From Colius striatus (Eukaryota > Chordata > Aves > Coliiformes > Coliidae), in contig NC_084763.1 in assembly GCF_028858725.1 (NCBI RefSeq), positions 806,001-870,000 of the forward strand: a stretch of 64,000 nucleotides of DNA, in the 5' to 3' direction. The position numbers and the translations under genes are program-made. Positions within the stretch are counted from its first letter, which is position 1. The number at the start of each line of letters is the position of its first letter. This document shows, piece after piece, positions 1-13,400 of this stretch. Under the pieces are notes generated by a model. That model was not told the origin of the DNA and searched no databases. It saw nothing but the letters and a program-made list of their open reading frames with translations.

Positions 1-2514
1 TTTGCAGGTGTGCATTTATGTTCTTATTGTTACTGTGAAAACTCCAGCACAGAAAAGCAGCCCTTTCAATAACCTTAGAGCAAGTGTTTTCTAAAGAGTT
101 TTTGGAAGGAAACAAAGAAAACCAAACCAAAACCAACTAAACAGAGGATTGAAGTCTGACAGGGAAAAATCCTAGTTGTCATGGTTCCCTTTTTACCTGA
201 ACGGGCAAGTCTCTGAAAACAAGCTGGTATCCCGTTATATTGTTTACAGAATGCAAAGAAACTCTGATTGTTAATTGTTTAACACAGACAGGATACAGAG
301 GTGACAGGGGTTGAAGTAGCCCTATGATGCAAAGGAGTCTTCCAAGCCTCAAGGCTGTAGTCACTTGTGAAGGATGCACTGAACAAGGTGCCTAGAAGTG
401 AGCTTTTTTAACAAAGGCATAAGCAAATATACCAATCACCTGTAAATTACACTAGAGTTGAATAACTCAGTGGTTTTAAAAACAAGGAGTATATTTGGAT
501 GTCATAAAGTTGTAGTTGAAGAACCTGGCTATGAGCAATGTAAGACCTGCAGTGTGATTCAGTTATACACTGAACTCAATGGATTGCAAAAGGAAAAGTT
601 CTTACTTGTGTAAAATTGCTATCTAAACAAAACTATCCCTAGTTTATTAGGCAGCCAACACGTTATTGTTTTAGCAAACAGAGGCAAGACTGATTGGAGC
701 CTTCAACACACAAATACGTAATAAAGGGATTAGAAGACTTAACCTATGGCTCAGGGTAGGACATACACTGGATTAGGTGCAGGAGGTTTTAGACTCTCTG
801 GTAAACAGTAATTGAAGATGAATGTATCCAGCTAGTCCTATGTTCAGTTTTACTGTGTTTTAGCTGGAAGAAGCTCTCCTGACTCTGCATTCCTGTCAGG
901 ACTCTTGTTCTATGATCTGGTTCAACAGAACCATCACTAACATCTTTCTAAAGATCCTGCTTGCCTCCTATTCGAACAGAGAAACAAAGGAGAAAATACT
1001 GCTCTGCGTGCACCACCACACAGGAAGGTCTGGTTGTCTTTTCAGCTACAAGGATGTCAGGCTTTCCCTTCTCTATCCATAGCATTTCCAGTGTGACTGG
1101 ACTCTATACTAGCTGTAGTTATTCTCGTTCAGCTTAGAGTGTAAATGTCCAGAGTCATCATTCTAAAACTCTAGAACTGGGGGAGCAAGTGCTCATTGTC
1201 TGATTGCAGGGCAAGCTCTAAGACCTGCTTGTAAGAGTCTGAGACCTTTGCTGCCATCAGGTGTGAGGTGCTATCTGAAGACTGATCTTTCAAAGGGGGT
1301 TTTTCCTTTCCTTTTTTTCCTGTATGAAGTGTCTTATCCACGAGTGCTTATACTTTTCTCTTTGTCACTGGGGAAATGGCACTTGATTTCTGTGTCAGTA
1401 TGCTAAAGCTGTGTCTATACTGCAAGGGGAGGAGTTGGCTCAGGCTTTGTGCTCTGTAAATCCTGTGCTTCCAAGCAAGTTGAGCTTGAGAGGGCAACTG
1501 TGCACCTTAAAAAGAGCTGAGCTTTGGATACCTCTGCTTGTGCCCCCATCCAAACCCATTCCCAATAGAGAGCATTCAACCACTGTTCTTTCTGCGTTGC
1601 TCTGGAGAATGCTGTTTCTTTGTCAGCTTCTCCTAACAGCAACTTCTCATCTATAAAAAGATAAGAGCAGCAGCAATAGCAAAAAAAAAGAAGTCACTGG
1701 GGTCTCTTCCAATACACTCATCACAAAGAAGGATCCTCCTGTGGTCACGTGCGCTTTAGGGAAACTCAGTTGAAAGAAACTTTTGTGTTAGAAGGAAAAA
1801 AAGAGCAAAAGCAAAAAACAAGTGCATTGGAAATGCAACAAACTTCACCCAGGGGCTGGCTCCTGGTGCTGCCTTTTTCCAATTGGTTTCACACAACCAA
1901 CAAAAAACACCCCGCAAAGCTGAAGTGGACACGGAACTTAATCAAGATGAAGCTTGAACGTGGAAGGTCAGCCATGTGCAGGGAAAACAAAAAAGAGATG
2001 ATTTACTGTGACAATATTCTCAGACTGCTATGAGTGGACTTGTACCCAGGGAACGTCTTATTTCGTAGGGTCATTTTAAACACCACCAGCAACCCTAAAT
2101 GGACATTTTTTCCCCTGCTTGCTGGGCCCTCTCAGTGGATATAGGCCAGAAGAGCTGACGCATGCTAGTGGGAGAAGAAATGTAGATTTTCTTGGCCACA
2201 GGTTTGACTTTTGCAATGGAAACATTAACTCAGTGGAATCAGACAAAAGACCTACAACTGAACTAACAACACAGCAAATGTGGGGCACTTGGAACTTCCA
2301 GCAGCTGTGCAGGAAGGAACGGAAGGAAAGGTAGGAAAGAGAACAACAGAAGGCAAGTGGAAGGACCGAATTCTAGCACATGTGAAAGCGATGCAGGGAG
2401 TCAGCAGCCAAAGTGTAGGAGGGTAGCTGTTTGCTTTTGGGTTTTTTGGTGGGGGCAGTAGGGGGTGGTGTTGATCCCTTTCACAGATTATCCCTGTGTA
2501 AACAAACTGAATCA
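1..2514. other. Non-coding DNA, nothing recognised
   Basis: AT-rich unique-looking sequence. Short open frames exist on both strands but none resembles a known protein or shows a splice-site pattern that would make an exon. There is a purine-rich patch at about 2308-2345. Confidence 0.7.
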
Positions 2515-2705
2515 ACTGCATTTTATAGTGCCTTCTGTACAGGGATGGCAAAATGCCTGACAGCTAATAATTGATTTAACCTCACAGCAACCCTATGAGA
2601 AAGAGAAGCATTATTTACAATGGAGGCTCAGAGAGGTGAAGTGTCACGCTCAAGGTCACAAGGACGTCTGTGGCGGAGCTGGGAACTGCACCTAAAGCCC
2701 CTGGC
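2515..2705 (+). repeat. MIR SINE, nearly full length
   Basis: An ancient tRNA-derived SINE in sense orientation. Matching blocks of the MIR consensus appear in order: a gapped 5' part ending near GCTAATAATTGATTTAA, then CCTCACAGCAACCCTATGAG, a diverged version of the consensus ATTTTACAGATGAGGAAACTGAGG (here ATTTACAATGGAGGCTCAGAG), then AGAGGTGAAGT, CTCAAGGTCAC and GGAGCTGGGAACTG. MIRs are usually heavily eroded in birds, so this degree of preservation is notable. Confidence 0.85.
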
Positions 2706-5700
2706 CCTTACTCCTCCGTTTCAACCTCAATGCCATCTTCTCTTCCATGCACTATATGCCCTGTACCACGTGCACTGCCGTCCTCCCGGAGAGACACATG
2801 AACAGCAGCATGATGTGATGTGTCCATAGATGTTTCTGTGGGGCTTTAAATTCATCGTGACCTATGCAAAAAAAATCCACGTGGGAGTTTGAAGAGTTAG
2901 ATAGAACAAACTGACCCCCCCAAAAAGTGCACGCCCTTTAACCACTCTTTTTACTGCATCCAAAGTGCCTTGCTACACATGCCAAAATCACATCAATTCC
3001 AAAGGTTTTGCATTTTTGAACCACCTCGCTTACACTCCCAAGGAATGTGTTGGCCAAAATATAGGAATGTGGAATTCTTCCTTTCTTCTTCTCCCCTCCT
3101 TTTTGGGTGGAGGGGTTTTTTGGGGGGAAGAGGGGTGGGGAGCAAAGAGGAGGTTGTGCTGTTGTTGGTTGTTGGCATGCTAGATTGACATCAAAAGCAA
3201 AAACAAAAAGTACGGGTGAGGAGGTTAAAGTCAGCCTTCCAAAAGTCTGAATATTTGCTCGGATTTTATTTCCAAGTTAGCCAAACTCCCCACTGCTTAA
3301 AAATATCTGTACTGGAAATCCCACGAGAAAACAACAGAGGAAAAGAGAAGTTACTTGTAAAAATGCTCGTGCAGCCTTATTCCATTCCCACTGGAAATGT
3401 TATTAGTGTTGTCTCGGTCATAGTATTTTTGCACCGTCCCTGCTGGTCCCAGACTGAGGAATTAGCGCAGATATGCGTGATACTGCAGCAAAAAATGAAG
3501 TTAACTGCACGCATTCAATTATCATAAAATCCCCATCTGCTTTTTTAGTGAGGCTTTGGGCTGATCTCTGCGTTGCCTTAACTGTTTCATCCATCTCTAC
3601 TGTTTGTCCACGTTGTCAAGCTCTGTCTCTCTCATCTGGATGCTGGTAAAACTCGAGGCTTTACATTCTTTGCGGATTAAAGAAAATGAAGAAAACCTCT
3701 GTAAAACGGGGTTGACTGATTGACTAGACTTGATTTTGGCTTCTGTATCAAACTAGAGTTTCCACATAAAAGGACTGTAATGTCTTTTATACTTTTGTGA
3801 CTTGGTGTGCTTTTACACTGGGTTCTCCCCACCTTTTTTGACATTCTTCTCTTAATCTTTTGCTGTATGTGATACCTCTCCTGCCGTTGCTCTCTGTGGA
3901 CATTTTAATTGGACTGAAACGTGTGCTAAAAAAGCTCACACAAAAAGGCCAAAACACAGCAATTCAAAATGTCTTTTGCTTCATTGCAGACCACGTCTTG
4001 GTCTCAGCAGAATGTGATTTTGCAAGCCTGTGTGCCGTGTCCTGACCAGAACAGTCTGGGGACAGTCACTGGGTTTCACTCTTTTCCAACTCATTTTTGT
4101 GCCACTCTTTTATTTTAAACCTTTACAAAGCCTCTTTGTCACCTGTGTTGACTCCTAGGTCATTTGGACAGGTTTAGAGTGTCCCTAAGTGTGCCCATTC
4201 TGTTCTTTTTATGTAGAAAAAGTACGTGTCTTCCTCACGCACCTGATTTCTTAGATGTATGCGTTCATCTCACACGGATTCTACTGGCTATAAAGGATTA
4301 TGTCGTGTCTCAATCAAATACCTTTATGAGGAATATCCTGTAACTGAAGATTAAATGCTCTTCACAAAGGTGGAGATGAATTTACCCTTATCCTAAGACA
4401 GTATCAGAGCATGAACCTTAGTTAAACTTTGAAGACCTTCAGCAGGTTGCGGTTTCTCTGAGACAGGGATCGTTCTTCATGTGAGCCTGTAAAACGGTCT
4501 CCACATTTATAGTAACAAGATAACTCAGAGCAGCTGAATCTGGCCTTGGCTGTATGGTTCTCATGTTTATGTTCTTCTGCAGATGAGAAACAGGATTATT
4601 TTTATCTCTGTTTGAAATCAACCAAATTAGAGAAGCGTTACTTGTCCTAGTGACTCGTAATTATCGATTTATAACCTAACAAATGGGTGTGCTGTTAAAA
4701 ACTACTTAATCTCTCGTGACCTATGCAATGACAATGAAACATTCTGCATCCATAAAACTGAGTACATTGTAAAGCAGTTCAGCACATGAGGAGAAAAAAA
4801 CAAAACAGAGACAAGGAAAGCCATTAATGAAATGACTTGTCACTTAGTTTGGTTGTAGATAACCGTGTCCAGGGATTCTGATGTTGCTCGAGTTCTGACT
4901 AAAGCTGAGTGCTTTGGAGCCTTTGCATCAGCCTCAGTAGGTTTTGGCTAAGCTGAAACTTTAAGTTCTGAATCCATTTGTTAATGAGCAGAGTACTGAG
5001 TCCAGCTAGCAAATCATGTGAGTTCTCAGTTTTAGTGGCCTGCACAAGTTCGTTACACACCCCGTTTCAGTATTTTAACTCACATATGGACATTTAAGTT
5101 ATTCTTTCTTTGCTTTTTGGATCCCTTGTGTGGCAGGATAGGTGCATTGGCCTCAGAGCTTTCACCAAAGTCCAAAATATGCAGCTGTTCACTGGCATCT
5201 TGTCAAGTCCTGACTGACACCGTCCTTGGCTGTGGATCCCAAATGTGGCCGGGTGCCTGGGATATTTTTAACCATATAAGGAGGTGGCATAAGCCGTAGC
5301 ATAGACTTGACACTTTCCCCTCTACCATAGAACAACAAACAGATGAAACAGGTAGTTCCCTTGCCTCAGTTACAGGTTTGTCTAGAAGCTCTGCCACCCA
5401 AAAAAGAGATGCTGCTACACCCCCTCTTTCTGATCCCTGCGAGGCTGCTCAAGCAGCCTTCACCTGCAGGCCAGGCTCGCCTTCCCGCCGCAGCATCACA
5501 AACTAAACGGGACGGCTTCATTCTCGTTTGGCCAAACTAGTAATGGTGCAGATCCTTAAATACTGAAAGCTGTCTTTAGGCACAGGAATCTTAAAGATAA
5601 AACGCGTTTTGGTTTATGGCAAGCAGGCAGAAGGGCATTGTCTCACCAGGACCAAAGCAGGAGATAATTTATCCTGTTTGTGTTAACCATGTCCATCTTA

Positions 5701-7352
5701 ATAAAAGGGAGCAACAAGGTGAGAATAAACGGTGATGAAAATCACATACATACTGAAGAGACTTGGTGAAGTGATTCAAAGGCAGCTCATCTTTGGTGAG
5801 GCAGCTGTGTTTTCGTGTTGTTGTCGTCGTTGCATCCACACAGGCAGTGGACCTGTGCTAACGAAGCCTGAGCGAGCAGGCTGCTTGTGGAAAGGGCTTC
5901 ATTCAGGTCAGGAGGTGTCAGAGCTGACTCTCAACACCCTTTGGTAATCCAAAGTTGCAGCTACTCCAGTCACCCTTTCTTCTGTACCTTTGTGGGGGAG
6001 AGAGCTTTGGGAGGTGGACATCTGTATTCACACTCGGTGGTCTGTATTGGTTTGGTTGGCTTTTTCTTGGTAGCACAATCAATCAAGATCCATTATGTGC
6101 TTTTTCCTTCCTCCAATGCAGCACTCGTGGCCTCAGTTTTCACTTGAATCAGATATTTGGGTGAATCAATACAGTAGGGTGATATTTGCAAAACCAAGCC
6201 TTGCCTGGTTCAGACAGTAAATTCCTAAGGGCAATAAAAGGCAAAACCCCAATGGAATGGCAAAGATTAATGCAGCTGCATGAAGTGATTTACGTGCTAT
6301 CTGTTGAAGCAGAGATGTTAAATGATCCATACTTAGCCTTAAAAGCTGTAAAAATACATTTGTGGTTAAAACGGAACAAAAAGAAATCCCCCCACCTACA
6401 CACAATTGTTTTCCTCTCAAAACACTCTATGGTGTCAACTTATCAGGTTGAGAGGGAAGTTTGTGATACTTTCAACACCCATGTTCTGGTGGAAATTGAA
6501 TGTTAATTGTTCAAGGCGCCAACGAAGCAAAGGGGATGGCTAGGAAGCTACAGAGGGAGGTTAAAGGCAGGTGACAAGTCCCACATGCAGTGCACCCAAC
6601 GTGCCAACCTTGGGGAAGCCAGTGGTAGGATCAGAAGATACACTGATGGATAAAACTGAAGGAAATCTGTCCTGCCTTGCTTTCTAGCACAAAAAAGAAC
6701 CGCTGTAGAGTTGTGGAAGTGGTGGTGAAACAAAGAGCTGCGGATGCGGTAAGAGGAGTGACTTCTGTGCTTTTTCCAAGTCCAGGTGTCTTGCAGGAGG
6801 CAGGGGACAGGGATGGAAAATAACTCTTCATGAGTTGCCTGTGCAGACAGTTACATGGAACCTGTTTATTTGTTTTCCCCTAATACCCATTTTTCTCATT
6901 GTGGACTTCAACAGACCGTTAAGTTTGGGGGAAGACCAAGGGGTTATTTAGAGAGTGAAATATCATTTACACCGCTTCTAACCAGTCAAGAATAGCTGGG
7001 CCCTGTTTTGTTACGTGCACATTCACGAGTGCTGATGTTTTTGCAAGACTGTTCTTATTACATAAAATTTCCTCATGAATAATGAATGAGAGGATACAAG
7101 GAGGAATAGGGGGAAAGGAAGGAGTTCAGGCATTCACAGAGTTACTCAAAGCACAAAGTTTAGGGGTTTTGAGACAATGCAGCCTGCCCATAGCTCTTTA
7201 CACCACCTCTTTAAGTAATAACCATTCAGTTATGAAACATCTCATTATGGCTTTGCAGAAATCACTGGAGATAGGCAGCAGCAGTGTTCATTATGTCCTG
7301 GGGAATTCATTGGGTGTGAGTACCTCCTAAGTGCTATTGTACTGTAAACACT
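2706..7352. other. Non-coding DNA with one G-quadruplex-like patch
   Basis: No coding or RNA gene seen and no CR1. The only structured spot is the G-run cluster at 3105-3140, listed separately. Confidence 0.7.
3093..3140 (+). other. G-quadruplex-capable G-run cluster with an overlapping hairpin
   Basis: Runs of 3, 4, 6, 4 and 4 G occur at 3105-3107, 3112-3115, 3122-3127, 3132-3135 and 3137-3140, with short loops. A 7-bp stem, CCCCTCC (3093-3099) with GGAGGGG (3109-3115), overlaps the first runs and would compete with quadruplex formation. Confidence 0.55.
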
Positions 7353-7416
7353 ATATGTTACTAACAGATGATTAATCTACTTTGATATGTTACTAACAGA
7401 CGATTAATCTACTTTG
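7353..7416 (+). repeat. Tandem duplication of a 32-bp unit
   Basis: 7353-7384 and 7385-7416 are adjacent copies differing at one position (T in the first, C in the second, in AGAYGATTAATC). The unit has a homeodomain-like GATTAATC core. One mismatch implies a fairly recent duplication. Confidence 0.9.
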
Positions 7417-10400
7417 TTCAACCACACAGCCTTTGAAGAGGTGACTCAGACTATTCCTGCTTTGTATTGCTTTGTTTAGTGGTAATCCTTCCTTTCCTTA
7501 TCTATGGGCTTCCTTATTGTTCTTATCACTTAAGACACTTATTGCAAAGCTCGGGTAGATGGGGACAAGGCAAATACAATTTTAGGATGGATTCCTGCCT
7601 GAAGAGTGAAGGTGATAAATGCCCTGAGATGGACAGGAATAGCTGATAAGAAAATATAATAGATAGCTGATGCACACAGGCATTTTCTGCTGTGACTTTC
7701 TGTATCACAAATGCCCAAAGGTCAGTTTTAACACAGTGCCCCTAAAACCCAGATGGATATGATCTGCACTGTTATTTCTGGAACAAAATTCCAACCCAAA
7801 GAGCGTGCTGCGGGGGATTTGTTTTCCTGGTGGTTTTCTGGGTCCATTTCTTGGTTTGTTTCTCCTTTTGACCGTAGCAGTTTAACCAGAGTGCCACAGA
7901 AAGGAGGAGACACGGGTGTGCGAATGGAACCAAGTGCATCTGGGCAGTGTGCACTAGGGGTGCAAAGGAGGGGATGGCTCCTGATAGACTGACTTGCTTG
8001 TATGCTTCTGAATTGCTGACTTTGAAAGGTGCACAGAAGTAGAAAAGCTTGTGGGTCTTTCATGACCTTGTCTCAAAACTTTACACAGCCAGGACTCTTC
8101 TCCTGACATGATCTGTTAGAAACACGCTGTGCCTATGACTAATTGTTCTTAACAGCTGCTGTGTATCTCAGTCTGAGGGCTGCCTGGCCAGGACCAGCAC
8201 ATAAGAAATCAATAGGTCGTTGAGATATATGTAACCAGGCTGGCAGAGCACTTGAACAAAAGGATTTAATTGGAAGGCAATGCAGAGAATGTAGTATGGG
8301 AGAATACTGTGAGCTATTATCAGACTGAGAGGGAAGAAATTGGAGCTCATGGTTCTCTTTGCAGGGACAGAACAAACTGTTGATTAAAAAAGTATGGCGA
8401 TTTATCTTTTTTTCATCGATTTTTTTGGCTCCTCAAGGTAGAAGCCTGAAACCATAATGGAGTGTTGTTGACAAAATGTGTGTTGATGCAGAGGGTTGGA
8501 ATATTATGGTCACGTTACACAGAGAATCCCACTCCTCGATTGAGTTGTAGATATATGTGCAGCATTCACTGAAACAATTAACTGGTACAAATGTAAGGGA
8601 AGATGCATCAGCTCTCAACATGTGTTCAGCTGAGAGCCAGAAAAAACATGTTCATGCCAGTGTGAACCGTAGTTCAAAGAGCTGGAAAATTCAAAAGGCT
8701 TTGCTGAAAGTTTCCACTATTGTTTTTGCTAAAAATACTTTTGTTTAAACTAGGAGTATACCTTATTATAAGGTACACCATTTCTTTTCTTCTTCTCTTT
8801 CTTTTTTTGCCTTCCTTTGGATTTAAGCAAACGTTTTCACGTCGTATTCTCCTGCACAGCTTCAAGGTGCAGTAAAACAGCCAGTTAGGTAAAAGACCGT
8901 ATTTGATGTCAGACTTTTGAGTTTACTAGTCTGTCTTTAAACCATCACATATGTATTCACCCTCATTATTTTGAACCATATCTCAGCTATGAATGTTAAA
9001 TAGAAGAGCAACATGATTTCTAAATTAGTGAGGGCTGTTGCTCTTTTCAAGCGAGGCTAACAAAGAGCTCAAATCGATTCCCCCACCACAAAATTGCTCT
9101 GAGTTTTTGCATTAAGCTGCACGGCTCTCTCCAAGGACCATTAGTATCACAGTGGCAAAGAAGGGATTACACTTTTTAAAATGAGAACATTCTACACTTA
9201 CACTACAAGTTCACTGGAAAAGGTCAACTTTCGACTCTCATTCTTTGTTGCACACAGTTGTCTACCGAGCTTCTTTGGCAAACATCCACATTTTGTAGGA
9301 AACAATCCAGATATGCAATGTGCTCTGTGCCTTTTCAAATACTGTCTTCCATGGACATCGGGAGTTGAGCTGTTTGAGTAACATAGCATTCACTGCACAC
9401 AACACGGTAGGAGGTGGAAATAGTTCTACGTGTAGAATATGCAAATCCTTCTTTTTCTCCCTAATGTGCCTTATTGTCACCCTCATCTTTTCAATGGCAG
9501 CTTTAGAAATTGTTCATCCCACATGAGTAGTCTGAGTTAAGAGAGCTTGAATTGTGGAAAAGGCAGATCCTGTGGATGATAACGTGTATCAGACAGGGGA
9601 AGAAAAAACCCTTAGTGGCAATCCTCATTTATTGAGATGTTAGCTTCTCGCAAGAGCACAACCCAAATGTAACTGTTGGGAATGCAGGAAAAACTTAGGA
9701 AGCCGGGGAAACACGGTGGAAAAGTACCTGAAGCGCAAATAAAGTGAAAGAGAACTTTCTCTGATTCCACTCTCTGCGTGACTGCGTCTCTGCATCCGTC
9801 CTTGCTTGCACACGTGTTTCTGCGTGTGTGGGTGCCAAGGCAGCCTAGCTCTCTCTCAGTGAAGTATGCTTTGGAATGAGTAACTCTTGTGCAACATTTG
9901 GGGTTTTTTTTTTAAATTGTATCTTTTTAAACAGCTTGTTTATTATGAAATTATCTTCAAGTCAAATTCATTGTTGGGAAATTAAGTGCTGATGCAGGGT
10001 ATGCCAATCCAAGCACCTGGAAAAAGCAGAAAGGCCTTTTTTCTTCTAGGATGAAGCTAGGAATAAACAACCATTCTATTAAAAAAGCTTGAAACCCAAT
10101 GCAGTTAATTTCTGTAAACACCATAGAACATGCTCCAAACCTTTAAACTGCAAATTGCTAAATAACAAGGATCGTGCCGAGCTGGGTAAACACGGAAATA
10201 TTTGAATTTCGTTCTTTCCAAATTTCCTTCCACTCCAAGCTCCAAATGGAACTTGAATCTTAAAAAACAGAAACTATTTTACAGCATTTCATTGTTGGAA
10301 GGTGATCAAGAGGATGTAGCCTAGCCTTAACAGGCTATGACTGGCACCTGAGGTTAGACCTTCAAAGAACAAACTATTGGCAATGACAGCAAGAACACAA

Positions 10401-13400
10401 AAGTGAAATGTCTAGTGTACAGTCTTGGGATTGTAGCTTATTTCACAAGTATTTTATGTCCAAAAGGAAACAGAAGGAAAATCAAAAATGTCCTTAGTGG
10501 GCACTTTCACATGTATGGCATTTCCACTCAGAATCTCTGTTTGCTTTAACCCATTTATTCTTTTTGTTCCTTCCTCCCTCCTTCCTTTTCTTGTTGAACT
10601 CAAATTATTAGAGATTTTCCCAAACATGGAAGGAAAAAATTGTGCCATTGACATTTGTTGTGTCTCCTGAACTGCTTTGGACTTCAGAAAATACTAATTG
10701 CATGTCTCCTTGATTTTGCATGTTTACTGAAGTGTTTATTTGCTGCTTTTCTGCATATAAGGTTGAAGCTCTGTTTCAGACACCAGTAAATTCTAAGGAC
10801 GATGCTCTTGTTTCACATAGTTAGAATATGTGTTCAACAATGTAGTGACTGTAGTTTGGCCAAGATTTACTGAACACATCAGGGAACTCTCTTTCATCAA
10901 CTATTTGTGTGCTGTTTACATTTCCCATATGATTTTGGCTGACTTTTCAGGATTGTGGTCAAGGTATACCACTACTGAACGCTGTATCACGTTCATTTTG
11001 GTCGTTTTGCTGCTCTTCATCTTGTCTTTTTTGCTTTGGCAGAGCTTGTAGTGCAAGGATGGAGTGTGGAATTTGGCCTCCTAGAACCCTCCTGAAACAG
11101 AGGCCATCCACCTCTGGGTGAAGAGCAGTGAGAATCCAAAACACAGAAGCTGCTTTGGAGTGAAAGGAGAGAGCACTTATTGTGCACTAGTCCACTGAGA
11201 AATAGATATGGGGACAGTCTTGCATCAAAAAAAACTGATTAACAGGAGATTTAGGGGGGTGATTTAGCCCTTGCATTCACTCTTTTTTTCCAGCATCTCA
11301 GCTGGACAGCCTCAAAGGTAGAGTGTGGATGGTTGACAGTCTTTGACTGCAGGGGCTGAAGGTAAAGACAAGGGGATACCTCTGCTTGCTGTTTTCAGAA
11401 GAAAAAATACTGCCAAAGTCAAGCTGAAACTTTGAAGCACACAGAGGCAGTGGGAAGACACCCAGTGCCGTGTGAGACTCTAAATGTGTTCATGTGCATG
11501 TCTTTTCATGAGACCATACCCCACATGGTGTCCAAAGTTCTCCTAGACCCCTAGGGCTACCACCTGTTTGAGGAGTAGCTTTGAGGAGCTGCTTGAACTG
11601 CAGATGATGCTGGTGTATTGTCAAAAGGGTGGAGGGAGGGAAAGGAAAAGGACCAAGTCCTAGAAGAAGGGAGGCAGCTGTTGCAGATGCGATTCTCATG
11701 TTTCACACAAGACTTACTTCTGAACAACCTCTAATCTACAGTCTGCTCTGTTTCACATACACCCACAATTTCCAAATGGCCAGGAGCTTTGCAGGGAGCT
11801 TCTGCTTGCTTAAGCCATAACTCAGATCACTCATAATGCACAGCAGTGTTAACGTGCTCTGAGCTGGCTGAGACACCCAAGTGAGTGAGCCTACACTGCA
11901 GGTACAAGTTCAGCATCTCCTGCCACTTCATGCCAGGGACTGAAAGTTGCAGCCACAGTGCAGGAACACCTGAAACCGCTCCCACTGTTTTCGAGACGAT
12001 TGTGTGCCTGCATCCTGAGAGACACGACGGTGTGATAGCAGTAGGATGCTGCAGCTGGGTGTGGGTGCTGGAACTCCAGGACCATAGCAACGTGCAGCTG
12101 GTTTCCCTGGCTGTGTCTGTTAGGTTTAGTGATTTGTAAGAAGGGGATACTCATAGAGATCCACCCTCTCCTGGGAAGTGCTTCTAGCTCTTCTCAGTCG
12201 CAAGAGTAAAAACTCACATTGAGTTTGTCCCCTCCATGGACACTTTTTTTGTGTGTTAATCTTTAGAAACTTGGGAACATAACGAATGTTAGGCTGGCTG
12301 TACAGATCCTCATGCTAAATCTTATCTGTGATCATCTCAGTGGTGCTCCTCAGTTCTCAGAGACAGTGTTACAAGAAATCGTGAAAAACAGCCACCTAAA
12401 TCATCTCCTCCATCACACATTACAGCTTCCTTTGGCAGCCTTGAAGAGCCCTAGCCAATCGAGTCTCACTGGGTACAGCAGCCATTCTTTGCACCTCATA
12501 ATACTCATCATCTTTCTCTCTATGCTTTATCCTGTAGTTCTACTACACAGAAAAGTTCTCCCCTTTAGGGTAGAGTAAGAAACTATGCAGGGAATTTTAA
12601 ACCAAAATTTAAAATGCTGTCAAAAATGTTGAGTGTAAAATGTTGTCTCACCATCCCGAGTCAGCCCAGCTGAAAACCAGCCTTGTTTGCTCACAGGATT
12701 TCTTAATCTGTAAACCACTTAAGCAGACAGCTGGGAAGAGAGGAATCTTGTTGCGTGCCTCTAGACTTAACATATTGAACATAAAGATGGCTTTCACAGA
12801 TCAGTCGTGGAGATTCTTTGCAACCAGCCTCCTGTGACTCACTCTGTGGGCTCTGAGCTGTAGATTCCCTGCCAGGGGCAGGTGTATCAGTATTGCCTCA
12901 ATACAAAGGCAATGTCACGTTTTCTTGTGTTGCAAACTTTTCAGACCTTTATGAGTTACACATGTAAAAGTCCTGCCTGCTTCTTACTTAGAATTCCACT
13001 GTGCAGTTTTAATTACCCACAGGATCCCACCATATCTGACACTGTGGAACATGTGGAGGGAGTACTTGTTTTGTGGCAACAAGAAGAAGATATCAAGAGA
13101 CCTGTCACTCCACTGAGGATCCTGAAAGACCGCAGGATTTCTGAGTAACAAGTAGCAGGCAAACGTTACCAGGTTATGTGGCTGGTCTGTGCTGCTTCTG
13201 CTTGTTGCTGCCTCCAAACTGATTGACATTGCTTCCATTGTGCCCAAATAAACCCCAGCCAGATAGTTTTGATCCCATGTATTAGTCTGTTGCAGCGAAT
13301 ACTGTAGCACCCATTATAAGGAGCTGTTTCCTTTCCTTCTAATGAGCTCTACAACGTTATCAGCCCCTGTAAGCATCTGCCCAAGAGGCAGCTGGATCAC

